The notes beneath the pieces are model-generated. The model was not told the origin of the DNA and searched no databases. It saw nothing but the letters and a program-made list of their open reading frames with translations. This document shows, one piece after another, positions 1-7,092 of a stretch of 44,916 nucleotides of DNA (positions within the stretch are counted from its first letter, which is position 1; every line of letters begins with the position of its first letter). A program made the translations under genes and the position numbers. The DNA comes from an uncultured Oscillospiraceae bacterium (GTDB lineage Bacteria; Bacillota; Clostridia; Oscillospirales; Oscillospiraceae). The stretch covers positions 1 to 44,916 of the forward strand of contig CATNCS010000014.1 in assembly GCA_950097245.1 (NCBI GenBank), in the 5' to 3' direction.

Positions 1-79
1 CCGTATACAATGGTGCGATTTCTTCCCACTGCTCATCGGTCAAGTCGCTGGGGTACGACTCTCTTACCTTTTCTTCCAT
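1..79 (-). CDS. IS5-family transposase, N-terminal fragment
   Basis: The minus strand reads from an ATG at 79 off the left edge of the window. The 26 visible codons give MEEKVRESYPSDLTDEQWEE followed by IAPLYT. The SDLTDEQWE(E/L)I pattern is typical of the N-terminal helix-turn-helix (DUF4096-like) part of IS5-type DDE transposases. Only this start is visible, so the subgroup and the terminal repeats cannot be determined. The insertion sequence would end somewhere between about 90 and 330, just upstream of proC. Confidence 0.7.
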   Translation of the reverse strand, partial: MEEKVRESYPSDLTDEQWEEIAPLYT

Positions 80-331
80 ATCTCTATTCTATCACAGCCC
101 TTTCCTCTTGTGAATACAGATTCTTAGTGTCCGGGCTCAAAGCGCCACTTATTTGTGCTTGAAAAGGTGATTCCAGCACTGATTAAGATTCTGGCTTGAA
201 CTCTGGAAGTAATCTACGACTCCTCCTACCGTGCGTTGTAGTGTACTTCCTCTCAACTCAATTTTATTAGAAAGGCGACCGTTTGTCTGCACTCTTTCAT
301 CCCTATTTGTGCAGACCGCAAAGCGGTCGGC
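80..331. other. IS flank and leader upstream of proC
   Basis: No gene is seen in these 250 bases. They hold the upstream flank of the IS transposase and the leader of the proline operon. Two inverted repeats lie just before proC: TCTGCAC (277-283) with GTGCAGA (308-314), and ACCGC/GCGGT around 315-327. I could not identify a convincing sigma-A promoter or the exact IS end. Confidence 0.35.
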
Positions 332-1153
332 ATGGTGATTATGATGTATCAGACCATCGGCTTTATCGGCACCGGCAATATGGGGTCCGCGGTGGCCCGG
401 GCGGCGGCCAAAAGCGGGCTGGCGGAGACCATCCTACTGGCCAACCGCACCCCCGCCAAGGCGGAGGCCCTGGCGGAGGAGCTGCCCGGGGCGGCCCTGT
501 CCACCAACGAGGAGATCGCCCGCACCGCCCAGCTCATCTTCCTGGGGGTGAAGCCCCAGATGATGGAGCTGGTGCTGGACCCCCTGGAGCGTATCCTGAA
601 AAAGCGGGAGGACCGGTTTGTGCTGGCCACCATGGCCGCCGGCCTGACCTGCGGCCGCATCCAGGACATGCTGGACATGGACTGCCCGGTGATCCGCCTG
701 ATGCCCAACACCCCCGCCGCCATCGGGGCCGGGGTGGTGCAGTACTGCGGACAGATGGTGACCATGGAGGAGCTGGACGACTTCGCGGCTCTGATGTCCC
801 CCGCCGGCCTGGTGGACCCGGTGCCCGAGGGGCTCATCGACGCGGCCAGCGCCGTGTCCGGCTGCGGGCCCGCCTTTGCCTACCTGTTCATCGAGGCCCT
901 GGCCGACGGCGGAGTGGCCTGCGGCCTGCCCCGGGACAAGGCCGTCGCCTACGCCGCCCAGATGCTGGCCGGGTCCGCCAAAATGGTGCTGGAGAGCGGG
1001 AAGCACCCCGGCGCCCTGAAGGACGCGGTCTGCTCCCCCGGGGGCACCACCATCCAAGGGGTGCGGGCGCTGGAGGAGGGCGGCTTCCGGGCCGCGGCTA
1101 TGGACGCGGTGATTGCCGCCTATGAGAAAACGGTGAAGCTGGCCAAAAAATGA
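332..1153 (+). CDS. proC: Pyrroline-5-carboxylate reductase
   Basis: Catalyses the last step of proline synthesis, NAD(P)H-dependent reduction of pyrroline-5-carboxylate, in the cytosol. The 273-residue product has the N-terminal Rossmann motif GFIGTGNMG (residues 10-18), the central MPNTPA segment, and the C-terminal P5CR signature around CSPGGTTIQGV (residues 233-243). The length is normal for the family. The start is uncertain: ATG codons occur at 332, 341 and 344, none has a strong SD, and family members usually begin a few residues before IGFIG, which favours 341 or 344. It is followed by proB and proA in the same direction, so the three genes form a complete glutamate-to-proline operon apart from a palindromic repeat inserted after proC. 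Confidence 0.93.
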   Translation: MVIMMYQTIGFIGTGNMGSAVARAAAKSGLAETILLANRTPAKAEALAEELPGAALSTNEEIARTAQLIFLGVKPQMMELVLDPLERILKKREDRFVLATMAAGLTCGRIQDMLDMDCPVIRLMPNTPAAIGAGVVQYCGQMVTMEELDDFAALMSPAGLVDPVPEGLIDAASAVSGCGPAFAYLFIEALADGGVACGLPRDKAVAYAAQMLAGSAKMVLESGKHPGALKDAVCSPGGTTIQGVRALEEGGFRAAAMDAVIAAYEKTVKLAKK

Positions 1154-1154
1154 A

Positions 1155-1223
1155 TGTAGGGGGCGGCGCCCTCGCCGCCCCGCCCGCTGGAAATCCGGGC
1201 CGCCGAGGGCGGCGGCCCCTACA
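1155..1223. repeat. Interspersed GTAGGGG palindromic element, copy 1
   Basis: Begins TGTAGGGG and ends CCCCTACA, with GC-rich inner arms that can also fold separately. It lies two bases after the proC stop and before proB. Similar elements of about 70 bp recur at 5883, 11600, 14351, 15757, 19417 and 24981, and half-copies occur at 23891 and 26573. Confidence 0.8.
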
Positions 1224-1261
1224 GAATATACGAATCGCAATATAGTTAGGAGAATACAACC

Positions 1262-2035
1262 ATGCGTATTGTAGTCAAAGTGGGCACCTCCACCCTGGCC
1301 CACGCCACCGGACGGCTGAACATCCGCCACGTGGAGGAGCTGGTGAAGGTGCTGTCCGACCTGAAAAACGCGGGGCACGAGATGATTCTGGTGTCCTCCG
1401 GGGCCATCGGCATGGGGGTGGGCAAGCTGAACCTGCCCGGCAAGCCCGCCGACATGCCCACCAAGCAGGCCGCCGCCGCCGTGGGCCAGTGCGAGCTGAT
1501 GTACACCTATGACAAGCTCTTCTCCCAGTACAACCACACGGTGGCACAGATCCTGCTCACCGGCGAGGATGTGGACCACGACGACCGGCGGCAGAACTTT
1601 GAGAACACCATGGCCCGGCTGCTGGAGCTGGGGGCCCTGCCCGTCATCAACGAGAACGACACGGTGGCCACCGCCGAAATCAAGGTGGGGGACAACGACA
1701 CCCTGGGTGCCATTGTGGCCTGCTCGGTGGGGGCGGACCTGCTGGTCCTCCTCAGCGACATCGAGGGGCTGTACACCGCCGACCCGAGAAAGGACCCGGA
1801 CGCCAGGCTGATTCCGGTGGTGGAGGAGGTCACCCCCGAGATCGAGGCTTTGGCCGGGGGCAAGGGCAGCGAGCTGGCCACCGGAGGCATGGAGACCAAG
1901 CTCCGGGCGGCCAGGATGGTCACCGCCAAGGGGTGCGACATGGTGATTACCAACGGAGAGCACCCGGAGCGGCTGTATGACATCGCCGAGGGCAAGGCCG
2001 TGGGCACCCGGTTTTTGGGGAGGAAAGTAAGATGA
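1262..2035 (+). CDS. proB: Glutamate 5-kinase, short form without PUA domain
   Basis: Phosphorylates the gamma-carboxylate of glutamate, the first step of proline synthesis; ProA uses the unstable product. The 257-residue protein is an amino-acid-kinase fold: VVKVGTSTL near the N-terminus, [10 protein letters not shown], the NENDTVA and GDNDTLGA substrate segments, and [12 protein letters not shown]. It ends after the kinase domain at FLGRKVR, so the C-terminal PUA domain of the E. coli enzyme is absent, as in many Firmicutes. The start has an AGGAG site 8 bases upstream. The stop overlaps the proA start (ATGA at 2032), which implies translational coupling. Confidence 0.95.
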   Translation: MRIVVKVGTSTLAHATGRLNIRHVEELVKVLSDLKNAGHEMILVSSGAIGMGVGKLNLPGKPADMPTKQAAAAVGQCELMYTYDKLFSQYNHTVAQILLTGEDVDHDDRRQNFENTMARLLELGALPVINENDTVATAEIKVGDNDTLGAIVACSVGADLLVLLSDIEGLYTADPRKDPDARLIPVVEEVTPEIEALAGGKGSELATGGMETKLRAARMVTAKGCDMVITNGEHPERLYDIAEGKAVGTRFLGRKVR

Positions 2036-3279
2036 CAACACAGGAACTGCTCCAAAGAGCCGCCGCCGCCAAGGGGGCCATGGCCCTGGCGGACACCGGC
2101 ACCAAAAACCGGGCCCTGCTGGCTATGGCGGACGCGCTGGGGGAGCATTGCGACGAAATTCTGGCGGCCAACGCCCTGGATCTGGAGGGAGCGAAAGGAA
2201 CAATCTCCGAGGTGATGCTGGACCGGCTGGCCCTCAGCCCCGAGCGGGTGGCCGGGATGGCTCAGGGCATCCGGGAGGTGGCCCAGCTGCCCGACCCGGT
2301 GGGGGTGGTCCTCAGCCGGGTGGAGCGGCCCAACGGGCTGGTCATCGAAAAGACGGCGGTCCCCATGGGAGTGATTGCTATCATCTACGAGAGCCGGCCC
2401 AACGTCACCAGTGACGCCGCCGCCCTGGCCCTGAAGGCGGGCTCCGCCTGCGTCCTGCGCTGCGGCAAGGAGGCCCACCGGTCCGCCGCCGCCATTGTGG
2501 CCGCCCTGAAGGAGGGGCTGGCCGGGGCCGGGCTGGACCCGGACGCCCTCCAGCTGGTGGAGGACACCACCCGCGCCTCCGCCAATGAGCTGATGTCCGC
2601 CCGGGGATTGATCGACCTGCTCATCCCCCGGGGGGGCGCGGGCCTCATCCGGGCCTGTGTGGACAACGCCGCCGTCCCCGTACTGGAGACGGGCACCGGC
2701 ATCTGCCACATCTATGTGGACGCCTGCGCCGACCTGAACATGGCGCTGGACATTATCGAGAACGCCAAATGCTCCCGGCCCAGTGTGTGCAACGCCGCCG
2801 AGGTGTGCCTGGTTCACCGGGATATTGCCAGGGAATTTCTGCCCAGATTGAAGGGCCGGCTGGAGCGCAACAAGTACGGCCACCCGGTCCAGCTGAGGCT
2901 GGACCCGGTCGCGGCCAAAATCATCGACGGCGCCCCCGCCGGACCGGCCGACTTCGACACCGAGTTTCTGGACTACGTTATGGCGGTGAAGGTGGTGGAC
3001 TCCCTGGAGGAGGCCGTCGCCCACATCGGGGCCCACTCCACCGGCCACTCCGAGGCCATTGTCACCGCCGACGAGGGCGCGGCCCGGTCCTTCCTGGCCC
3101 GGGTGGACAGCGCCGCCGTCTACTGGAACGCCTCCACCCGCTTCACCGACGGGGGGGAGTTCGGCCTGGGGTGCGAGATGGGAATTTCCACCCAAAAATT
3201 GCACGCAAGGGGGCCTTTGGGGCTGGCGGAGCTGTGTTCCTTCAAATTTGTGATAAAAGGCACAGGGCAGACCCGGTAA
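2032..3279 (+). CDS. proA: Gamma-glutamyl phosphate reductase
   Basis: Reduces gamma-glutamyl phosphate to glutamate-5-semialdehyde with NADPH. The 415-residue product has the aldehyde-dehydrogenase-like fold of Pro[17 protein letters not shown], the [11 protein letters not shown] segment, the catalytic cysteine region [11 protein letters not shown], and the C-terminal [13 protein letters not shown] and GPLGLAEL motifs. Length and motif order are normal. It starts inside the proB stop codon, and the pair probably channels the acyl phosphate. Confidence 0.96.
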   Translation: MTTQELLQRAAAAKGAMALADTGTKNRALLAMADALGEHCDEILAANALDLEGAKGTISEVMLDRLALSPERVAGMAQGIREVAQLPDPVGVVLSRVERPNGLVIEKTAVPMGVIAIIYESRPNVTSDAAALALKAGSACVLRCGKEAHRSAAAIVAALKEGLAGAGLDPDALQLVEDTTRASANELMSARGLIDLLIPRGGAGLIRACVDNAAVPVLETGTGICHIYVDACADLNMALDIIENAKCSRPSVCNAAEVCLVHRDIAREFLPRLKGRLERNKYGHPVQLRLDPVAAKIIDGAPAGPADFDTEFLDYVMAVKVVDSLEEAVAHIGAHSTGHSEAIVTADEGAARSFLARVDSAAVYWNASTRFTDGGEFGLGCEMGISTQKLHARGPLGLAELCSFKFVIKGTGQTR

Positions 3280-3298
3280 AATTGTAAAAATTTCTCAG

Positions 3299-3327
3299 AT
3301 GACATTTCTCCGAAAATAGTGTATGAT
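3299..3327 (+). promoter_or_regulatory. Sigma-A promoter for the HD-domain gene
   Basis: ATGACA and TATGAT are separated by 17 bases, 67 bases before the start of the HD-domain gene and just after proA. Confidence 0.55.
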
Positions 3328-3393
3328 GTGGGCAGAATGAGACGCTGCGGGAGAAATTTCGCGGCGGCAGAATAAAAGAAAGGACTGATTCCA

Positions 3394-3906
3394 ATGGGCC
3401 GTTTGAAGCGGAAGCTGCGAGAGAAAGAATTTGTTGACCTGACCCGGGAGCTGCTGGACTCCGACCAGGTGCGGATGATGGGCCGGTGGAAGCACCACGG
3501 CCCGGTGACCACCCTGGACCACTCCCTGTTTGTGGCCTTCTCCACCTATCGGGTGGCCCGGCTGCTCCATATGGACGTGCAAGCCGCCGTCCGGGGGGCC
3601 CTGCTCCACGACCTGTACCTCTACGATTCCAAGGACAAGTCCGCCCACCCGGGCAACCAGTGCTTCGACCACCCCCGGTTCGCCGCCCGGAACGCCGCCG
3701 CCCTCACCCCCCTCACCCCCAAGGAGCGGAACATTATTCTGTCCCACATGTGGCCTCTGGGGGGTGCCCTGCCCCGGTCGCTGGAGGCCTGGATGGTGGA
3801 CCTGGTGGACACCGTCTGCGCCGGGCTGGAGGTGTCCCGCATCTGCCGGCCCTCCCGCCTGCGGGAGCGCCTTGGGGTGCGTCCGCTGATCCCTGTCTAC
3901 CAATAA
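3394..3906 (+). CDS. HD-domain phosphohydrolase-like protein
   Basis: A 170-residue protein with the HD-superfamily metal-binding pattern: H43 in the first helix, H72-D73 in ALLHDLYLYD, and a late D in MVDLVDTVCA. HD proteins of this size are usually metal-dependent phosphohydrolases, but the substrate cannot be told from sequence. A GAAAGGA site precedes the ATG. It has its own promoter upstream and a strong terminator downstream, so it appears monocistronic between the proline operon and glmU-prs. Confidence 0.8.
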   Translation: MGRLKRKLREKEFVDLTRELLDSDQVRMMGRWKHHGPVTTLDHSLFVAFSTYRVARLLHMDVQAAVRGALLHDLYLYDSKDKSAHPGNQCFDHPRFAARNAAALTPLTPKERNIILSHMWPLGGALPRSLEAWMVDLVDTVCAGLEVSRICRPSRLRERLGVRPLIPVYQ

Positions 3907-3916
3907 AAGACACATG

Positions 3917-3949
3917 ACCGCCTGCCATAGATTTGGCGGGCGGTTTTTG
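3917..3949 (+). terminator. Rho-independent terminator after HD gene
   Basis: ACCGCCTGCCA pairs with TGGCGGGCGGT around a 6-base loop and is followed by TTTTT. Confidence 0.85.
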
Positions 3950-4016
3950 TCGGTCAGAATGGAATCCTGCCGGAGAGACTGTTTTTCGCGTTTTTTTGAA
4001 AAATATTCCCGAATGC

Positions 4017-4045
4017 TGGAAAAAAGAAAAAATGTATGTTATAAT
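4017..4045 (+). promoter_or_regulatory. Sigma-A promoter of the glmU-like/prs unit
   Basis: TGGAAA and a perfect TATAAT are separated by 17 bases, in an A-rich stretch 37 bases before the ATG at 4082. Its position directly before a truncated glmU shows that no nucleotidyltransferase domain is encoded upstream in this transcript. Confidence 0.65.
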
Positions 4046-4081
4046 GCCGGGTAGAGAGACATGCCGAATAGGAGGAAGGCT

Positions 4082-4765
4082 ATGAACGACTATTCCGCCC
4101 CGCTGCAGGCCAAGCGGGAACAGCTGCTGGCAGCGGGGGTTATCATGATGGACCCCGCCGCCGTCTACGTGGAGGACCAGGTGGAGGTGGGGGCAGGAAC
4201 GCTGCTCCTGCCGGGGACCATCCTCCGGGGAAGGACAGTAATCGGGAGAGACTGCTGTATCGGCCCTCAGGTGATGATTACCGACTCCGCCGTGGGGGAC
4301 GGCTGCACCGTCAACGCCTCCCAGTGTGAGGAGAGCACCATTGAGCGGGACTGCCAGATCGGCCCGTACACCCACATCCGGCCCCACTGCGTGGTGGGGG
4401 AGGGCTCCAAAATCGGGGCCTTTGTCCAGCTGAAAAACTGCAATCTGGGCCGGGGGACCAAGATGGCCCACCTCACCTACGTGGGGGACAGCGACGTGGG
4501 CGAGGACTGCAACTTCGGCTGCGGCACCGTCACCTGCAACTACGACGGCTTCCACAAGTACCGCACCACCATCGGCAGCCACGTCTTTGTGGGGTGCAAC
4601 ACCAACTTCGTCGCCCCGGTGACGGTGGAGGACGGGGCCTTTATCGCCGCCGGCACCACGGTGACCGGCCCGGTCCCGGAGGACGCCATGGCCATCGGCC
4701 GGGCCCGCCAGGAGGTCAAGGAGGGCTGGGCCAGGGAGAACCGGCTGAAAAAAGGGAAAAAGTGA
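4082..4765 (+). CDS. Free-standing GlmU-type acetyltransferase (left-handed beta-helix) domain
   Basis: 227 residues that align with the C-terminal half of GlmU, which acetylates glucosamine-1-phosphate. Hexapeptide repeats run through most of the chain, followed by the GlmU-specific HLTYVGD (catalytic His), NFGCGTVTCNYDG, HVFVGCNT and FIAAGTTVT segments. The N-terminal pyrophosphorylase domain (about 230 residues with the GGxGTRM loop) is absent. I chose ATG 4082 because AGGAGGAAGG lies just upstream; an in-frame ATG at 4061 has no SD. The gene sits immediately before prs, where full-length glmU normally stands in Firmicutes (glmU-prs-pth), so it is probably a split or reduced glmU. Whether it still serves UDP-GlcNAc synthesis depends on a separate uridylyltransferase elsewhere. 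Confidence 0.85.
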   Translation: MNDYSAPLQAKREQLLAAGVIMMDPAAVYVEDQVEVGAGTLLLPGTILRGRTVIGRDCCIGPQVMITDSAVGDGCTVNASQCEESTIERDCQIGPYTHIRPHCVVGEGSKIGAFVQLKNCNLGRGTKMAHLTYVGDSDVGEDCNFGCGTVTCNYDGFHKYRTTIGSHVFVGCNTNFVAPVTVEDGAFIAAGTTVTGPVPEDAMAIGRARQEVKEGWARENRLKKGKK

Positions 4766-4837
4766 GGGAGCGGCCTCGCACAAAAATACAGAAGAAACGG
4801 CCCCAGGGCCGACAAAAATGGGAGGATGTAAGTTATT

Positions 4838-5821
4838 ATGATAGCACACGGCAAGGATATCAAAGTCATCACGGGCAATTCCAACCCCGGGCTGGCCAGA
4901 GACATCTGCAAGGAGCTGGGGATCCCCCTGGGGAACTCAGAGGTGGGCGCCTTCTCCGACGGGGAGAACTTCGTGTCCATCTATGAGACGGTCCGGGGCT
5001 CCGACGTCTTCGTGGTCCAGTCCACCTGCGCCTTTGTCAAGGACGGAAAGGCCAGCACGGTCAACGATGCGCTGATGGAGCTGCTCATCATCATCGACGC
5101 CCTGAAGCGGGCCTCCGCCGGCCGGATCACCGCCGTGATCCCCTACTTCGGCTACGCCCGCCAGGACCGGAAGACCAAGCCCAGAGACCCCATCTCCGCC
5201 AAGCTGGTGGCCAACCTCATCACCACCGCCGGCGCCGACCGGGTGCTCACCATGGACCTCCACGCCAACCAGATCCAGGGCTTCTTCGATATCCCGGTGG
5301 ACAACATGCTGGGCTCTCCCATCTTTGTGGACTACTTCAACCGGAAGTATAAGGACAGCCACGATGAGACGATGGTGGTCTCCCCCGATGTGGGCTCTGT
5401 GGCCCGGGCCCGGGCCTTTGCCCAGAAGCTGAATATGCCCCTGGCCATTGTGGACAAGCGGCGGCAGAAGGCCAACTCCTCCGAGGTGATGAACATCATC
5501 GGCGACGTGAGGGACAAGCGGGTCATCCTGCTGGACGACATGGTGGACACCGGCGGCTCCCTGTGCCACGCGGCCAAGGCCCTGGTGGAGATCGGCGGCG
5601 CCAAGGACGTCACCGCCTGCGCCTCCCACGGCGTGCTCTCCGGCCCCGCCATCCGGCGCATCGAGGAGAGCGCCCTGGATGAGGTGGTCTTCCTGAACAC
5701 CATCCCCCCCAGAGAGGGCGTCCAGTGCGGCAAGATCCGGTATATCTCGGTGGCCCACCTTTTTGCCGAGGCCATCAGCCACATCTACATGGAGACTTCC
5801 GTGTCTCCCCTGTTTGTGTAA
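4838..5821 (+). CDS. prs: Ribose-phosphate pyrophosphokinase
   Basis: Makes PRPP from ribose-5-phosphate and ATP for nucleotide, histidine and tryptophan synthesis. The 327-residue protein shows the FSDGEN segment, the flexible-loop region RQDRKTKPRDPISAK, the metal and ATP site MDLHANQIQGFF, and the PRPP signature VILLDDMVDTGGSL. GGGAGG lies about 12 bases before the ATG. It follows the glmU-like gene by 72 bases with no terminator, so the two are probably cotranscribed. Confidence 0.97.
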   Translation: MIAHGKDIKVITGNSNPGLARDICKELGIPLGNSEVGAFSDGENFVSIYETVRGSDVFVVQSTCAFVKDGKASTVNDALMELLIIIDALKRASAGRITAVIPYFGYARQDRKTKPRDPISAKLVANLITTAGADRVLTMDLHANQIQGFFDIPVDNMLGSPIFVDYFNRKYKDSHDETMVVSPDVGSVARARAFAQKLNMPLAIVDKRRQKANSSEVMNIIGDVRDKRVILLDDMVDTGGSLCHAAKALVEIGGAKDVTACASHGVLSGPAIRRIEESALDEVVFLNTIPPREGVQCGKIRYISVAHLFAEAISHIYMETSVSPLFV

Positions 5822-5833
5822 ATATTTTTCCGG

Positions 5834-5857
5834 GGGCGGGCAGGTGCCCGCCCTTAT
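5834..5857 (+). terminator. Probable terminator after prs
   Basis: GGGCGGGCA and TGCCCGCCC form a 9-bp stem with a 2-base loop, followed by TTATTTAT. Confidence 0.55.
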
Positions 5858-5882
5858 TTATGCCGCAGAGAGGCGGAACCAG

Positions 5883-5954
5883 TGTAGGGGCGCATATTAT
5901 GCGCCCGCCGTTCCCGCGGCGGGGTATCGCGGGCGGATAATATCCGCCCCTACA
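5883..5954. repeat. Interspersed GTAGGGG palindromic element, copy 2
   Basis: Starts TGTAGGGGCG and ends CGCCCCTACA, between prs and pth. Its right half (GCGGGCGGATAATATCCGCC) is nearly the same as the right halves of the copies at 19417 and 24981. Confidence 0.8.
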
Positions 5955-5990
5955 GTACCGATTTAAAAGAATCAAAGCGAGGAACCAACC

Positions 5991-6584
5991 ATGTTTTTTA
6001 AAAAGGACGCGGGCGGCGTGAGCTGGCTGCTGGTCTGCCTGGGCAATCCCGGGGACAAATATGAGAACACCCGGCACAACGTGGGCTATATGGTGGCCGA
6101 TGAGCTGGCCGAGCGCCAGAGCAAGCCCATCCAGCGGCTGAAATTCAAGGCGTTGACCAATGTCCTCACCATATCCGGAGAGAAGGTGCTGGTGATGAAG
6201 CCCATCACCTATATGAACCTGTCCGGGGAGGCGGTGCGCCAGGGGGTGGACTTTTACAAAATTCCCCCGGAGCGGGTGCTGGTGGTGTCTGACGACACCG
6301 CCCTGGCCCTGGGACGGCTGCGCATCCGGACCAAGGGCTCCGCCGGGGGACACAACGGACTGAAAAATATTATCCAGCACCTGGGTACCGACCAGTTCCC
6401 CCGGCTGCGGGTGGGGGTGGGGGAAAAGCCCCACCCGGACTACGATATGGCCGACTGGGTGCTGGGCAGGTTTACCGGCGAGGACAAAAAAACCATCGAC
6501 GGGGCCGTCAAACGGGCCGCCGACGCGGTGGAGTGCATCCTGGCCGAGGGCATCGACCGGGGAATGGGGAAGTTTAACGGATAG
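5991..6584 (+). CDS. pth: Peptidyl-tRNA hydrolase
   Basis: Cleaves the ester bond of peptidyl-tRNA released by stalled ribosomes. The 197-residue protein has LGNPGDKYENTRHNVGY with the catalytic His, KPITYMNLSGEAV, and the KGSAGGHNGLKN and FPRLRVGVG segments. About ten extra residues precede the usual family start. GAGGAA lies 6 bases before the ATG. Its place after prs matches the conserved Firmicute glmU-prs-pth block. Confidence 0.96.
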   Translation: MFFKKDAGGVSWLLVCLGNPGDKYENTRHNVGYMVADELAERQSKPIQRLKFKALTNVLTISGEKVLVMKPITYMNLSGEAVRQGVDFYKIPPERVLVVSDDTALALGRLRIRTKGSAGGHNGLKNIIQHLGTDQFPRLRVGVGEKPHPDYDMADWVLGRFTGEDKKTIDGAVKRAADAVECILAEGIDRGMGKFNG

Positions 6585-6777
6585 GATCAGACGGCGGGGT
6601 ATCCCCCGCCGTTTCCGCTGGCGCGTAGTTCTTACACGCTTTTGTGTCGTTATACCTGGGCTTGCGCCGGGGATAGACACAGTGCCCGGAGCCGCACATA
6701 CTGTATATTCCCCGCGCAGTTCTGACATAGTGCTGGCGAAAGTGCTTGCAGGTTTGACAAATCTTTTTTTCTTCCAC
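6574..6777 (-). CDS. Small cysteine-rich protein of unknown function
   Basis: 67 residues with a likely metal-binding pattern: CQTCKHFRQHY, then CGSGHC with PRRKPRYND, then ACKNYAP. The cysteine spacing suggests a zinc-binding treble. I do not recognise a characterised family. The start is a GTG at 6777 preceded by GAGGTGAG; an in-frame GTG at 6786 lies within that SD. The 3' end overlaps the pth stop by 11 bases. It diverges from the ribbon-helix-helix gene at 6908, and its promoter contains a palindrome. Confidence 0.6.
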   Translation of the reverse strand: MEEKKICQTCKHFRQHYVRTARGIYSMCGSGHCVYPRRKPRYNDTKACKNYAPAETAGDTPPSDPIR

Positions 6778-6795
6778 GTTACTCACCTCGATTTA

Positions 6796-6830
6796 ATGAT
6801 ATCATGTATTGAGTATTAAGTCAATACATG
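6796..6830 (-). promoter_or_regulatory. Minus-strand promoter with overlapping palindromic operator
   Basis: On the minus strand TTGACT (6819-6824) and TATCAT (6796-6801) are 17 bases apart. The perfect inverted repeat CATGTATTGA (6803-6812) / TCAATACATG (6821-6830) covers the spacer and the -35. This looks like a repressor site, possibly for the adjacent ribbon-helix-helix protein. Confidence 0.6.
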
Positions 6831-6838
6831 GTACGTTC

Positions 6839-6867
6839 TTGTTTTCTGCACTGTCTTCTGATATGCT
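6839..6867 (+). promoter_or_regulatory. Possible promoter of the ribbon-helix-helix gene
   Basis: TTGTTT and TATGCT are 17 bases apart, 41 bases before the ATG at 6908. This is a weaker match than the divergent promoter. Confidence 0.35.
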
Positions 6868-6907
6868 ATACCAAATGGTGCATATGTGGTAACGAGGTGG
6901 TGTGTCT

Positions 6908-7078
6908 ATGGCAGATTCCGTTTTTGTTCATCGTAAAAGGCTGGTTACATCTCTTGCTAACGAATTGGTAAGGCCCTTGGACGAGCTTTCTAAAAAGACG
7001 CGGGTTCCAAAGTCCCGTTTGATTGACGAAGCGGTAGAGGACCTGCTGAAGAAGTATGAAAAACGGATGGCTGAGTAG
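6908..7078 (+). CDS. Ribbon-helix-helix DNA-binding protein (CopG/Arc type)
   Basis: A 56-residue protein with the motif LDELSKKTRVPKSRLIDEAV followed by EDLLKKYEKR, the helix-turn-helix half of an RHH fold. GAGGTGG lies 7 bases before the ATG. RHH proteins of this size are transcriptional repressors or antitoxins; no toxin partner is adjacent. The palindrome at 6803-6830 upstream is a plausible target. The stop codon lies in the loop of a terminator shared with the convergent murE-argB gene. Confidence 0.75.
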   Translation: MADSVFVHRKRLVTSLANELVRPLDELSKKTRVPKSRLIDEAVEDLLKKYEKRMAE

Positions 7079-7091
7079 GCCATCCGTTTTG
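7061..7091. terminator. Bidirectional terminator
   Basis: AAACGGATGGC (7061-7071) pairs with GCCATCCGTTT (7079-7089) and has T-runs on both strands. It serves the RHH gene (plus) and the murE-argB gene (minus). The RHH stop codon is in the loop. Confidence 0.8.
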
Positions 7092-7092
7092 C

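Noticed and set aside
1154-1261. T-box or other riboswitch for the proline operon
   Set aside because: No T-box consensus or specifier loop was found before proC or proB; the structure there is the interspersed palindrome.
434-3204. Long reading frames on the minus strand opposite proC, proB and proA
   Set aside because: They are shadows of high-GC coding sequence: compositionally odd (His, Gly, Gln rich), with no motifs and no SD, and they overlap well-supported genes.
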